Assembly (NCBI GenBank): GCA_045046905.1
Contig: JASFYU010000164.1
Location: 1-26,926, forward strand
DNA length: 26,926 nt
Source: JASFYU01 sp045046905
Lineage (GTDB): Bacteria > Bacteroidota > Bacteroidia > Flavobacteriales > Flavobacteriaceae
Direction: 5' to 3'
Shown here: one piece after another, positions 1 through 8,115 of the stretch
Position numbering within the stretch: position 1 is the first letter of the stretch
Layout of the letters: each line of letters begins with the position of its first letter
Made by a program: the position numbers and the translations under genes
Notes under the pieces: generated by a model
What the model was told of the DNA's origin: nothing
The model's database searches: none
What the model saw: only the letters and a program-made list of their open reading frames with translations

Positions 1-1661
1 AATGGAAAACGACCTTTGGCCCTGATATACGGTATAAGAGAAGAGGAATATTCACAGGCAGCCTTACCAATGCAAATAGAGGAGGACCAGGCAAGGCAAC
101 AGTTCAAAATACGCAAAATTTTGGATTTACTTTAGAGAACTTATTGACCTATAGTAAGGCCATTACCGATAATCAGAATTTGAAAGTCACCTTATTACAG
201 AGTGTTCAACAGAACAGACAAGAGTATTTCGCTGCTGGGGTTGCTAACATTCCTTATGAATCTCAATCCTTTTACAATTTAGGCTCTGCCTCAGTTAAGG
301 GTGATATTGTTTCCTCTTTGAGAGAATCTAGTTTATCCTCTTTCATGGGAAGACTTAATTATGAAATAGGAGGCAAATACTTGTTTCAAGCTTCATTAAG
401 AGCCGATGGTTCTTCAGTGCTTGCAGATGGCAATAAATGGAATTATTTTCCAGGAGCGTCTGCTGGATGGAGAATCTCCAAAGAAGATTTCATGGCCGAT
501 TCCAACACCTTTTCCGAGTTAAAATTAAGAGCATCATATGGTGAGGTAGGTAACGCAAGTGTTGATCCTTATCAAACCGCTGGTAGATTATCAAAATCGG
601 TTTATGCTTATGGTGAAACTTCGGCACTTGGTTTTAGGCTAAATGAAATTCCGAATCCTGAATTAGGTTGGGAGGTTTCTAAAACAGTAGATATAGGCTT
701 AGATTACGGGCTGTTCAACAACAGGATAAGCGGTTCTTTCGATTGGTTTAGCACAAAGACTAGCGATATTCTTTTAGAAAGTGCCTTGCCCCCAACATCA
801 GGGTATTCTTTTATTCTTGAAAATATCGGATCTACCCAAACATCAGGGCTTGAATTTAACGTGAACGCAGCCATTGTTGATAATAACGATGGTGGATTCA
901 CTTGGGACCTAGGCTTTAATATTGCAGGTTATAAAGAGGAAATAACGGCCTTAAACCTTCGTGATGCAGATGGCAACCCTGTCGATGACGTTGGTAACAG
1001 ACGGTTTATCGGAGAACCTATTAGAGTGTTTTACGATTACGAAAAAATAGGCATTTATCAAGCTGATGAAGAGGCTCTAGCGACTTCAGCAGAGAATAAA
1101 GAACCGGGTGAAATTAAATTGAAGGATCAAAATGGTGATGGCGTTATCACATCAGATGATCGTGTTATATTAGGTACTGATACCCCCGATTTCTATGGTG
1201 GTATTACGAATAGTTTTACCTATAAAAACTTGGATTTTAGTTTCTTCTTTTATTTCAGACAAGGACAAACCATCTTTTCGAGTTTTCATAGTAGCAACAA
1301 TTCATTGTTTGGTCGATACAATAACTTAGATACTGATTATTGGACTATTGATAATCCTACCAATGTAAGCCCAAGACCCAATGAAAACCAAGAACGTCCT
1401 AGAAATTCATCTACGATGTCTTATTTTGATGGAAGTTATATCAAACTTAGAAATGTTTCTTTAGGCTATAATTTTCCTAAGAGCATTACTGAAAAGCTAG
1501 GTATGTCTAGGTTAAGACTCTATGTTTCAGGTCAGAATTTGTTCGCCATAACTAATTATGAGACTTTTGATCCAGAGGTATCGGAAGATGAGGGTAATTT
1601 AGATAGTGGCGTAGTGCCAAGTAACAGAATGTTCAGTATGGGTTTAAATGTGACTTTTTAA
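1..1661 (+). CDS. SusC/RagA-type TonB-dependent outer-membrane transporter, 5' end outside window
   Basis: This is the C-terminal part of a SusC-family TonB-dependent receptor, which moves oligosaccharides across the outer membrane together with a SusD lid. The frame is open from base 3 onward, so the gene begins before the window; the TTG near base 144 is not its start. Visible family traits are beta-barrel segments rich in aromatic and Gly/Asn residues, an Asp-rich loop (DQNGDGVITSDDR, about 1125-1163) common near the SusC C-terminus, and the closing strand ending in Phe (NVTF). The stop is 44 bases before the SusD start, as expected for a co-transcribed pair. The plug and any carboxypeptidase-like N-terminal domain are not visible. 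Substrate cannot be read from the sequence; the neighbours suggest a uronate-containing or 3-keto-processed glycan (inference). Confidence 0.95.
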   Translation, partial: WKTTFGPDIRYKRRGIFTGSLTNANRGGPGKATVQNTQNFGFTLENLLTYSKAITDNQNLKVTLLQSVQQNRQEYFAAGVANIPYESQSFYNLGSASVKGDIVSSLRESSLSSFMGRLNYEIGGKYLFQASLRADGSSVLADGNKWNYFPGASAGWRISKEDFMADSNTFSELKLRASYGEVGNASVDPYQTAGRLSKSVYAYGETSALGFRLNEIPNPELGWEVSKTVDIGLDYGLFNNRISGSFDWFSTKTSDILLESALPPTSGYSFILENIGSTQTSGLEFNVNAAIVDNNDGGFTWDLGFNIAGYKEEITALNLRDADGNPVDDVGNRRFIGEPIRVFYDYEKIGIYQADEEALATSAENKEPGEIKLKDQNGDGVITSDDRVILGTDTPDFYGGITNSFTYKNLDFSFFFYFRQGQTIFSSFHSSNNSLFGRYNNLDTDYWTIDNPTNVSPRPNENQERPRNSSTMSYFDGSYIKLRNVSLGYNFPKSITEKLGMSRLRLYVSGQNLFAITNYETFDPEVSEDEGNLDSGVVPSNRMFSMGLNVTF

Positions 1662-1705
1662 ATTCAGGGCGTAAGACGATTTAATTAAAAGTTAAACAAA
1701 ATATT

Positions 1706-3340
1706 ATGAAAGGAAAAAAGTATATAATCTTAGTTTTAGCACTGGCTTTTTTGACAAAGTCATGTGATAAATTTCTAGAGGAAGAGTTGGTGACCGATGT
1801 CTCCGCTGCTTCCTACTACACCACAGAAAAGGGCTTTGAAGATGCCGTAAACGCGACATATTCGTACTTAAAACCATTTTACGGACCTGAAAGAGGTTGG
1901 ACGATGACCTCATTCGGAACAGATCTTTTTACCAACGGCGCCGATGGCGGCCATAAAGCGGTAAATAGATATGATGGAGGGCTTAATGCGGATGAGAGCT
2001 TTATAAGGGGCTCATGGAGAGATTGGTATAAAGGTATCAATCAAGCCAATGCGGTAATTACAAGAGCAGCTGAATTAGAAATTGATGAGACTTTGAAAAC
2101 ACAGCGTATAGCTGAAGTACGGTTTTTAAGAGCCATGTTTTATTTTAACATTGTAACTACATACGGTGATGCGCATTTGACTTTAGAAGAAACCGTAGGT
2201 GCAGAAACTGAGGCCAATAGAACATCTCAGGCTGAAATTTACAGTCAAGCAATTATACCTGATCTAGAGTTTGCGATAGCAAATTTGCCAGCTGAAACGC
2301 CTCAATATGGCCGCGCTTCTAAGGCAGGCTCTGAGTTTTTATTAGGTAAGGTTCTTTTAACGCGTAGCTACACTTCATTTGCAGAAGGTTCTGATGCTGC
2401 CCAGACTGAAACATTAATGTCTAATGTTATCGACAACTATGGCCTTGAATTACTATCAGATTATGGAGCCCTTTGGGATATTACTAATCAGGAAAACAGT
2501 GAGATTGTTTGGAACTTGACCATTTCAAAGTCTCAGGTCGATGAAGGCTTAGACGGTGAAGGTCATCGTGCACACCTGTACTTTTTGATGGAGTATGATA
2601 AGAAAAGAGGTATGACCCGTGATGTAGCAAACGGAAGACCTTGGAAACGGTTTCGACCTACACCTTTCTTATTAGGCCTTTGGGATCGAAGTGTTGATGT
2701 TCGATATGACAAAAGCTTTAAGCATGTTTGGTTTGCCAATAAAGAAGTCACTGATGATAAAGGAACTTTGGCCATTGGTGATACAGCCTTATTCATTCCT
2801 GGGCCCGGTACAGATATTGATTGGCCACAAATTGCAGAGGATGCAAAGCCTTATATTGTATATACAAGTGATGAATATGATGAAAGAACATTTCCGACCA
2901 TGAATAAATGGATTGATGATACACGACCCGATCGTCAAAAAACTCAAGGCCAACGTGATGTTGTAATGATGCGATTAGGAGATGCGTATCTATTGCGTGC
3001 AGAGGCAAGATTAAAGCAAAGCAATACTATTGGTGCTGCTGATGACATTAATGTTATTAGAACAAGATCTGCTGCCCCAGGAATGGAGGCCGCCATGCAG
3101 ATTACTGCAGCCGATGTAGATTTAGATTTCTTATTGGATGAAAGAGGTCGAGAATTATTTGGCGAAGGTCACAGATGGTGGGATCTGGTACGTACCGGTA
3201 AATTGGTAGAACGTGTTCGTTTACACAATGAACAGGCTGCACCAAATATTCAAGATTATCATACTCTACGACCAATACCTCAAGATCAAATTGATAGAAC
3301 CGTTGGTGGCTATGCTCAGAATCCTGGGTATCCTCAATAA
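1706..3340 (+). CDS. SusD/RagB-family glycan-binding lipoprotein
   Basis: A 544-residue SusD-like outer-membrane lipoprotein, the surface lid of the preceding SusC transporter. The N-terminus is a lipoprotein signal with lipidated Cys20 (LTKSC-DKFLEEE). The following region (SAASYYTTEKGFEDAVNATYS) and the C-terminal conserved block (DERGRELFGEGHRWWDLVRTG, then LRPIPQDQID and the end NPGYPQ) are hallmarks of RagB/SusD proteins, whose body is a TPR-like helical scaffold. Length is typical for the family. The ATG lies in an A-rich leader (TTAAACAAAATATT) with no Shine-Dalgarno site, as usual in Bacteroidota. A strong terminator 33 bases after the stop closes the susCD transcript. No glycoside hydrolase follows on the same strand, which is unusual for a polysaccharide-utilization locus. 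Confidence 0.96.
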   Translation: MKGKKYIILVLALAFLTKSCDKFLEEELVTDVSAASYYTTEKGFEDAVNATYSYLKPFYGPERGWTMTSFGTDLFTNGADGGHKAVNRYDGGLNADESFIRGSWRDWYKGINQANAVITRAAELEIDETLKTQRIAEVRFLRAMFYFNIVTTYGDAHLTLEETVGAETEANRTSQAEIYSQAIIPDLEFAIANLPAETPQYGRASKAGSEFLLGKVLLTRSYTSFAEGSDAAQTETLMSNVIDNYGLELLSDYGALWDITNQENSEIVWNLTISKSQVDEGLDGEGHRAHLYFLMEYDKKRGMTRDVANGRPWKRFRPTPFLLGLWDRSVDVRYDKSFKHVWFANKEVTDDKGTLAIGDTALFIPGPGTDIDWPQIAEDAKPYIVYTSDEYDERTFPTMNKWIDDTRPDRQKTQGQRDVVMMRLGDAYLLRAEARLKQSNTIGAADDINVIRTRSAAPGMEAAMQITAADVDLDFLLDERGRELFGEGHRWWDLVRTGKLVERVRLHNEQAAPNIQDYHTLRPIPQDQIDRTVGGYAQNPGYPQ

Positions 3341-3373
3341 ATACATTTTTGTTTGAGTTAGTTTTTTTTTGAC

Positions 3374-3410
3374 AACCTTCCATTTATTCATTTAAATGGA
3401 AGGTTTTTTT
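3374..3410 (+). terminator. Rho-independent terminator of the susCD transcript
   Basis: A perfect 13-bp inverted repeat (AACCTTCCATTTA, 3374-3386, with 3393-3405) surrounds a 6-base loop and is followed by a run of seven T (3404-3410). It directly follows the SusD stop. Because the other arm is preceded by a T-rich run (3362-3370, A-rich on the minus strand), it might also stop minus-strand transcription. Confidence 0.85.
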
Positions 3411-3765
3411 AGTAGCACCCCTCACAATCAATATTTCTTTGACTCTAAAAATGGTGTACACCTCCACTACTATCAATTTATACGGCCAACTTTGAAAATG
3501 CGTAAAGAAGAAGGTTAATCAAAAGATGAAGCGTTTACAGAGATTCTTTTGGGAGAGTTGGTTAGTATTCCAAAAAGACATACAAGAACCTTTCAACAGA
3601 GAATCGACTTAAAACGCTTAAGGCATACAACCAGAATTCATATAAAATGTGAGATTTATTTTTTCAGCAAACTAGCTTGCTGCTAGTCTACCTAAACCAC
3701 AAGGAGACACCCTAAACCCACTAGTGGTATTACAACCGAACTAATCTCTCTTAAATTTTTATAGA
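3411..3765. other. Gene-poor gap with possible coding relic and small inverted repeats
   Basis: Between the susCD terminator and the stop of the LacI-type gene there is no intact gene. One plus-strand frame from ATG 3396 to TAG 3684-3686 is open except for a single TAA at 3516-3518, and its translation has ordinary protein composition on both sides of the stop (IRPTLKMRKEEG, then SKDEAFTEILLGELVSIPKR). I do not recognise the family. Near 3666-3687 there are two overlapping small hairpins (AGCAA/TTGCT and ACTAGC/GCTAGT), and at 3718-3727 a 10-bp palindrome CCACTAGTGG. These may be remnants of an eroded gene or element; no transposase or target duplication is visible. Confidence 0.35.
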
Positions 3766-4797
3766 TTAGATTTTTCCGACATTTTCCTTTACCATAATCT
3801 CAACAGGAATATCAAGGTTGAGTTCTGACTGATCTTGTTTAGTCAAAAAATTAAAAAGACTTTTTATAGCAATATACCCCTGATAAACCGGCTGTTGATT
3901 GATTAAGAAACTAATCTTATTACTCTTTAAGTAATTCAGGTTTTTATTATTCAAATCAAAGCCTACGATAAATGCATTTTCTATAGCGTGCTGTTCAAAA
4001 ATCTTGGGAAGCAAATGCGATTTAGAATTCGTGACAAATATGCCCTTGGGGCCTTCTTTTTTAAACCAAGTTTCTACTTCTTTGGTCAATTTGAATTGCC
4101 CTTTTAGTGAATAGTTGATAGTCTTAATGCTTACCTGCTGATCTATGGTCTTAAAAAATTCTCTAAAACCACGTTCTCGCTGTGTGTTGTTAGCATGAAT
4201 TCCTCGATCGTTAAGCATATTAACCACAAAATACTGACCGGTGTTACCCACCAAGCAATGCAGTAGTCTACCGGCCACCATACCTGAAATATGTGAGTCC
4301 TGTCGAATAAAATATGCCGGAGCATCTAACTCAATTTCAGTATCAATAAAGACAACAGGAATACCCTTCATATCGGCTTTGTTAAGCAGTAAATTACTTT
4401 CTTTTTTAAAAAAAGGCACGGTAACTATAGCATCGTAATCCTTTAAAAAAATCTGTTCTGATTTTTCTGCAAATGAAGAAGAATCATAAAACTCAAAATA
4501 GTCTACGATAACACCGAGATCCTTTAGCTCCCCTACCCCCTTAGCAATACCTTCCTTTGGAAGTTTCCAATAGCTCCATTCCTTTTTGGTTTCTGGAATA
4601 AGTGCGGCAAATTTTATTTTTTTTACCGAGGCAAGTTTTAACCGGCTTGCCATAGTATTCTTGGTATAGCCGATTTCCTCAATGATTTTAAGAACTTTTT
4701 TTTTCGTTTCTTTTGAAACACCTATTCTTTTATGCAATACCCGATCAACCGTACCGATAGATACATTCGCAAGTCTTGCAATTCTCTTTATTCCCAT
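3766..4797 (-). CDS. LacI-family transcriptional regulator with sugar-binding sensor domain
   Basis: A 343-residue cytoplasmic repressor/activator. Residues 3-25 (IKRIARLANVSIGTVDRVLHKR) form the classical LacI helix-turn-helix, followed by the hinge helix region (TKNTMASRLKLA, about 46-57). The remainder is a periplasmic-binding-protein-type sensor (about 60-343) of the sugar-binding kind, with the typical VIVTVPFF, GMVAGRLL and IFVTNSKS-like segments. It is the last gene of the minus-strand group, 88 bases after the DUF1080 stop, and that spacer holds a 12-bp inverted repeat (4816-4841). It is therefore the likely local controller of the 4886-9489 genes and perhaps uxaC and susCD. A LacI-type palindrome at 9563-9576 is the best candidate operator. 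The ligand is unknown; a uronate or keto-sugar is inferred. Confidence 0.92.
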   Translation of the reverse strand: MGIKRIARLANVSIGTVDRVLHKRIGVSKETKKKVLKIIEEIGYTKNTMASRLKLASVKKIKFAALIPETKKEWSYWKLPKEGIAKGVGELKDLGVIVDYFEFYDSSSFAEKSEQIFLKDYDAIVTVPFFKKESNLLLNKADMKGIPVVFIDTEIELDAPAYFIRQDSHISGMVAGRLLHCLVGNTGQYFVVNMLNDRGIHANNTQRERGFREFFKTIDQQVSIKTINYSLKGQFKLTKEVETWFKKEGPKGIFVTNSKSHLLPKIFEQHAIENAFIVGFDLNNKNLNYLKSNKISFLINQQPVYQGYIAIKSLFNFLTKQDQSELNLDIPVEIMVKENVGKI

Positions 4798-4815
4798 AGA
4801 TCGCCCTAAATAATT

Positions 4816-4841
4816 TTACCTGCTTATTGATAAGCAGGTAA
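4816..4841. promoter_or_regulatory. Perfect 12-bp inverted repeat upstream of the LacI-type gene
   Basis: TTACCTGCTTAT (4816-4827) and ATAAGCAGGTAA (4830-4841) are exact reverse complements separated by two bases, ending 19 bases before the LacI-type start codon (minus strand). It could be a DNA operator for autoregulation or an RNA hairpin separating the regulator from the upstream operon. The following bases on the minus strand (AATTATTTAG) are a poor U-tract, so a plain terminator is less likely. Confidence 0.5.
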
Positions 4842-4885
4842 GATACATGTTTTTATAAAGAAGGAGAAACATTTTACTACTACCG

Positions 4886-5494
4886 CTATTTCAAATCGGC
4901 AACTTCTATATTTTTAAACTGTATCGTCATATCTCTATTTGGATGCAGTTGAATGCCTATAGGCCCTTCTAAATTAGCATTTTCAAGGCTGTAATTCATC
5001 ACTTCTTTACCGTTTAGCCATACCTTGTAGGTATTGCCCAGTGCCATTGCCTTTATGGTGTTCCAATCATTCATTTTTAACAATGCCTTGATACCCTCAG
5101 CTTCTACGGGGTAACCTAGACTAGGAACATAAGGTGATCCTGTCATATCTCTTTTCAAGGAACCCGACTCTCCTATTTGAATCTGTGGATTTTTTTTATT
5201 GTCGCCCCGCATAAAAATGCCTGAATCAATAGTACCTTCTCCAAATTTAAAATCGACTTGAACTACAAAATCCTTGTATTCTTTGGTTGACCATAATATA
5301 GATCCTTTATGATCGGTATCACTTTTGGCCCAGAGAACGCCCTCGTCAACCGACCACCAAATATTATTGTCAGGTACTTTCCAATGGTTTAAATCTGTAC
5401 CATTGAATATTGATTGCATTTTGGGGTCGTTCTTTTGGGCACATACATTGAGTGTTACTGCCAATGTGAACATCAAAAATAATATAGGCTTCAT
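4886..5494 (-). CDS. Exported DUF1080 (3-keto-disaccharide hydrolase-type) protein, single domain
   Basis: A 202-residue secreted protein: signal peptide MKPILFLMFTLAVTLNVCAQ, then a single DUF1080 / 3-keto-disaccharide hydrolase domain (concanavalin-like sandwich; Pfam PF06439 as I remember it). Family signatures are the opening FNGTDLNHWKV, the WWSVDEGVLWA strand, DFVVQVDFKF, the DSGIFMRG motif, the WNTIKAMALGNTYKVWLNG segment and the final PIGIQLHPNRDMTIQFKNIEV. Members have been linked to cleavage of 3-keto-glycosides made by Gfo/Idh/MocA dehydrogenases; whether this one is a hydrolase or lyase cannot be told. It lies 26 bases after the DUF6807 gene, so it is co-transcribed with it and with the oxidoreductase. 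There is also a Cys in the signal peptide (C18), but the AQ cleavage site fits signal peptidase I better than a lipobox. Confidence 0.88.
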   Translation of the reverse strand: MKPILFLMFTLAVTLNVCAQKNDPKMQSIFNGTDLNHWKVPDNNIWWSVDEGVLWAKSDTDHKGSILWSTKEYKDFVVQVDFKFGEGTIDSGIFMRGDNKKNPQIQIGESGSLKRDMTGSPYVPSLGYPVEAEGIKALLKMNDWNTIKAMALGNTYKVWLNGKEVMNYSLENANLEGPIGIQLHPNRDMTIQFKNIEVADLK

Positions 5495-5520
5495 TTTGGG
5501 TTATTTTTAGTAGTTTACTT

Positions 5521-6603
5521 TTAATTAAAATCAACAAAGGACCGATTTATAGATTCTTTGGAAAGTTCTGAACCGTTATGAATTATTACGCGATAGTTAA
5601 AGGTAACCGATTCTGATTTGTTGAGTTTAAAATTTAATGTCTGCTTTCCTTTCGAGAAAACAGCCTGCCCTAAAGGGTTGGCAGCAAAAAGCCCGTATCC
5701 CCTAGCATGCCAATAAGTAGGATAACCCACATTCTTTTCATGATCAACGATTGTTATCGACACGGTTTCTCCTTCAATAGTACTTTCTAATTTCACCCAT
5801 TTGTTTCGAGTACCCCATACATCATCTCCTGTCGCCCCTTCACTTGCGAAGTAATTACCGTTGACCCCTTCATTATTCAAGGCTTTAACCTCTGTTGCAA
5901 TGCCATTAGCATCTGTGAACATCGCGGGTTTATCAGATGGCAGTTCTAATTCTCTGGCAACCCTGATCCCCAACATTCCTTCTTTATTATCTGTAAAAGA
6001 AACATCTTCAAGCGCCTTTAAGGTTGTTGCACGATCTATGAGTCTTGTGTTCCCATCTTCAGAGAATGTAAAGCGAGTAGTCTCTTCTAACAGATCTACA
6101 TTGTCTGGTGAACGCCAAATAGCCCTAACCGTCAAAACGCCCTCCTCTTCATTACTTTCCAAAATTTCTTGATGAAAGATAGTACCGTATTTATGTTTGT
6201 CTTTTTCTGGAATGGCATAAGAATTGTTCCAAAAATCAAGTCCGTTTACATCACCATAATTCAACCAATAGCCAGCGTGATGTGGGTGATCGACACGTTC
6301 GTGAGCTCTCGGGGCAAAAGGAAACCCTCGGGTGACAATTTTTCCGCTCTTGGTAATCAAGGGGTATAAAATCGGTTTTGGAGTCTGCCCGTCATAGACA
6401 TAACTCGTAAACAAATTTCCATCAATTTTCACATCGACCTTTTTATTAATATCATCTTTTACAAAACTCACTTTTGGTGATTCAGACATCTCGCTTTGGG
6501 TCTTGTTTTCTAAAATATTGTTCTCCTTCTTCTCCTTGCAAGACATGAATACAAAAGATACTAACAAAGAGTAACACCCTATAATTTTTGACGTTTTCAA
6601 CAT
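5521..6603 (-). CDS. DUF6807 (PmoA-named family) lipoprotein
   Basis: A 360-residue protein with a lipoprotein signal (VFMSC, Cys22) followed by a charged linker of about 25 residues, so it is probably membrane-anchored and periplasmic or surface-facing. The body matches DUF6807, a family often carried in databases under the misleading name methane oxygenase PmoA. The diagnostic segment is DHPHHAGYWLNYGDVNGLDFWN, rich in His and Trp, preceded by GFPFAPRAHERV. The family is common next to Gfo/Idh/MocA oxidoreductases and DUF1080 proteins in Bacteroidota and Planctomycetes, but its biochemical role is unknown to me. Here it sits 10 bases after the oxidoreductase stop and 26 bases before a DUF1080 gene, which argues for a step in the same sugar conversion. 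Nothing suggests real methane monooxygenase function. Confidence 0.85.
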   Translation of the reverse strand: MLKTSKIIGCYSLLVSFVFMSCKEKKENNILENKTQSEMSESPKVSFVKDDINKKVDVKIDGNLFTSYVYDGQTPKPILYPLITKSGKIVTRGFPFAPRAHERVDHPHHAGYWLNYGDVNGLDFWNNSYAIPEKDKHKYGTIFHQEILESNEEEGVLTVRAIWRSPDNVDLLEETTRFTFSEDGNTRLIDRATTLKALEDVSFTDNKEGMLGIRVARELELPSDKPAMFTDANGIATEVKALNNEGVNGNYFASEGATGDDVWGTRNKWVKLESTIEGETVSITIVDHEKNVGYPTYWHARGYGLFAANPLGQAVFSKGKQTLNFKLNKSESVTFNYRVIIHNGSELSKESINRSFVDFN

Positions 6604-6613
6604 GTTTTTCTAT

Positions 6614-7972
6614 TTAATATTTAAAGATTTTTCCACCGGCCAAAACATTCTGACTTTTTTCGTCAAAAGTGGCTTTTAATCCTGTTCTTAGCGCCGCAGT
6701 GGTCATAATATTGGCTATCGAATGATTATAGCCAGCCTCTATTGGGCCATTTGTTGTTTTTCGACTACGAACACATTCCATCCAATTCAGCATATGTGCC
6801 GAGGTCATATTATCGACACCCGTATTGGCCGAAGTAACTACTTTAGGTGCATTATCCGCAAGATCAAAGCCCTTTAGCTTGTTCGCTTGCATACCCATTG
6901 CCCTTGCATGCCTTTTTGCCAAGCCACCATTATCGGTCACTTTGTTGGTGGCCAAATTTAATTCTCCTCCATTTGAATAATAAATTTCCTTGACCCCACC
7001 TGCAGAATTCGTAAAACGTGATGAGTAGGTTACTTGAAACCCTGTACTTGAGTCATCTAATGGGCCATAGTCAAAAACGGCCGACATGGTATCAAAGTTC
7101 TTACGGCCATCTTTCCATAAATAGATACCTCCGTTGGCAGCTACACTTCTAGGATGATTATACCCTGAAAACCAATGCACGGTATCGATTTGATGTGACA
7201 TCCATTGCCCGGGTATTCCTGAAGAATAGGGCCAGAACAATCTATATTCAAGATATTTTCTTGGATCCCACGCCGCTGGTGGTCGATTCATTTGATATCT
7301 TTTCCAATCAGTATCCGATTCTCTTATTTCACTTGTTAATTTTGGCAAACGCCACCGGCCCGGTTGGTTTACATTCCAAGTCATCTCGACCATTACAATA
7401 TCACCGAAATTTCCAGACTTCACATAATCTGCGGCTACATGGTAATTAGATCCACTTCTTCTTTGTGAGCCGATTTGAAATACGATTCCCGATTCTTTTA
7501 CGGCTTTCATTCCTATACGGGCATCATCCATGGTTTCAGCAAAAGGCTTTTCGCAATAAACGTCTTTTTTTGCGCTTGCAGCTTGCACGGTATGAAGGGC
7601 ATGTTGAAAATCGGCGGTCGATATAAGTACCGCATCAATTGTATTCTTGTCATACATTTCCTCATGATTTCGCCACAGGTCAATTGTATTACCCGTTACC
7701 CGCTTTATGAAGGCCGCACCTTCATCTCTTCGTCTGTTCCAAATATCAGAAACACCGACAATTTCGAAATTCAGTGCCTTACTATGCCCATTAAACGCGG
7801 GGATTAGGGCACCTTTGGCCCTATTGGAGAAACCGGCTATACCCACTCGAACACGATCGTTCGCCCCTATTATTTTTCTATAACTCCTTGCGCTCAATGT
7901 AGCCGCACCTAAAATAATACCACCAGTAGCCAAGGCTGTCTTTTTAACAAAACTTCTTCTTTCTTTATTCAC
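6614..7972 (-). CDS. Tat-exported Gfo/Idh/MocA-family oxidoreductase
   Basis: A 452-residue NAD(P)-dependent sugar dehydrogenase-type protein. The N-terminus has a twin-arginine signal (ERRSFVKKTALATGG, Arg5-Arg6), so the folded, cofactor-loaded enzyme is expected in the periplasm. The Rossmann fold begins at VRVGIAGFSNRAKG (about 41-54), and the conserved catalytic-region EKP motif is at residues 141-143 (YCEKPFAETM). HQIDTVHWF is the usual later signature of the family. Exported members can oxidise sugars at C3 with tightly bound nucleotide; that reaction is inferred here from the DUF1080 neighbours. The start codon is GTG (7970-7972), the reading in agreement with the Tat signal. The gene is 143 bases downstream of the two-domain DUF1080 gene and 10 bases upstream of the DUF6807 gene. 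A short inverted repeat, CCCTC/GAGGG, lies about 17-30 bases before the start. Confidence 0.92.
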   Translation of the reverse strand: MNKERRSFVKKTALATGGIILGAATLSARSYRKIIGANDRVRVGIAGFSNRAKGALIPAFNGHSKALNFEIVGVSDIWNRRRDEGAAFIKRVTGNTIDLWRNHEEMYDKNTIDAVLISTADFQHALHTVQAASAKKDVYCEKPFAETMDDARIGMKAVKESGIVFQIGSQRRSGSNYHVAADYVKSGNFGDIVMVEMTWNVNQPGRWRLPKLTSEIRESDTDWKRYQMNRPPAAWDPRKYLEYRLFWPYSSGIPGQWMSHQIDTVHWFSGYNHPRSVAANGGIYLWKDGRKNFDTMSAVFDYGPLDDSSTGFQVTYSSRFTNSAGGVKEIYYSNGGELNLATNKVTDNGGLAKRHARAMGMQANKLKGFDLADNAPKVVTSANTGVDNMTSAHMLNWMECVRSRKTTNGPIEAGYNHSIANIMTTAALRTGLKATFDEKSQNVLAGGKIFKY

Positions 7973-8115
7973 AATCTATAATTATCACCCCTCCAAGGAG
8001 GGCCTTACAACTTCGGCTATTAGGTCGAAATATAAAATTAATCCCTTTTTTATGTCTTGGCCAGCAAGCAGCACTTGTTTCAGACCAATCTGACTCAAGG
8101 CAATTTATATACCCT

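Noticed and set aside
5521..6603. Methane monooxygenase subunit PmoA, suggested by the family's old name
   Set aside because: It is a secreted lipoprotein in a sugar operon with no multi-pass membrane segments as in true PmoA.
7989..8002. CCCTCC/GGAGGG repeat before the Gfo start as a terminator or Shine-Dalgarno site
   Set aside because: No T tract, a stem of only five pairs, and the GGAGG is about 17 bases from the GTG; Bacteroidota seldom use such sites.
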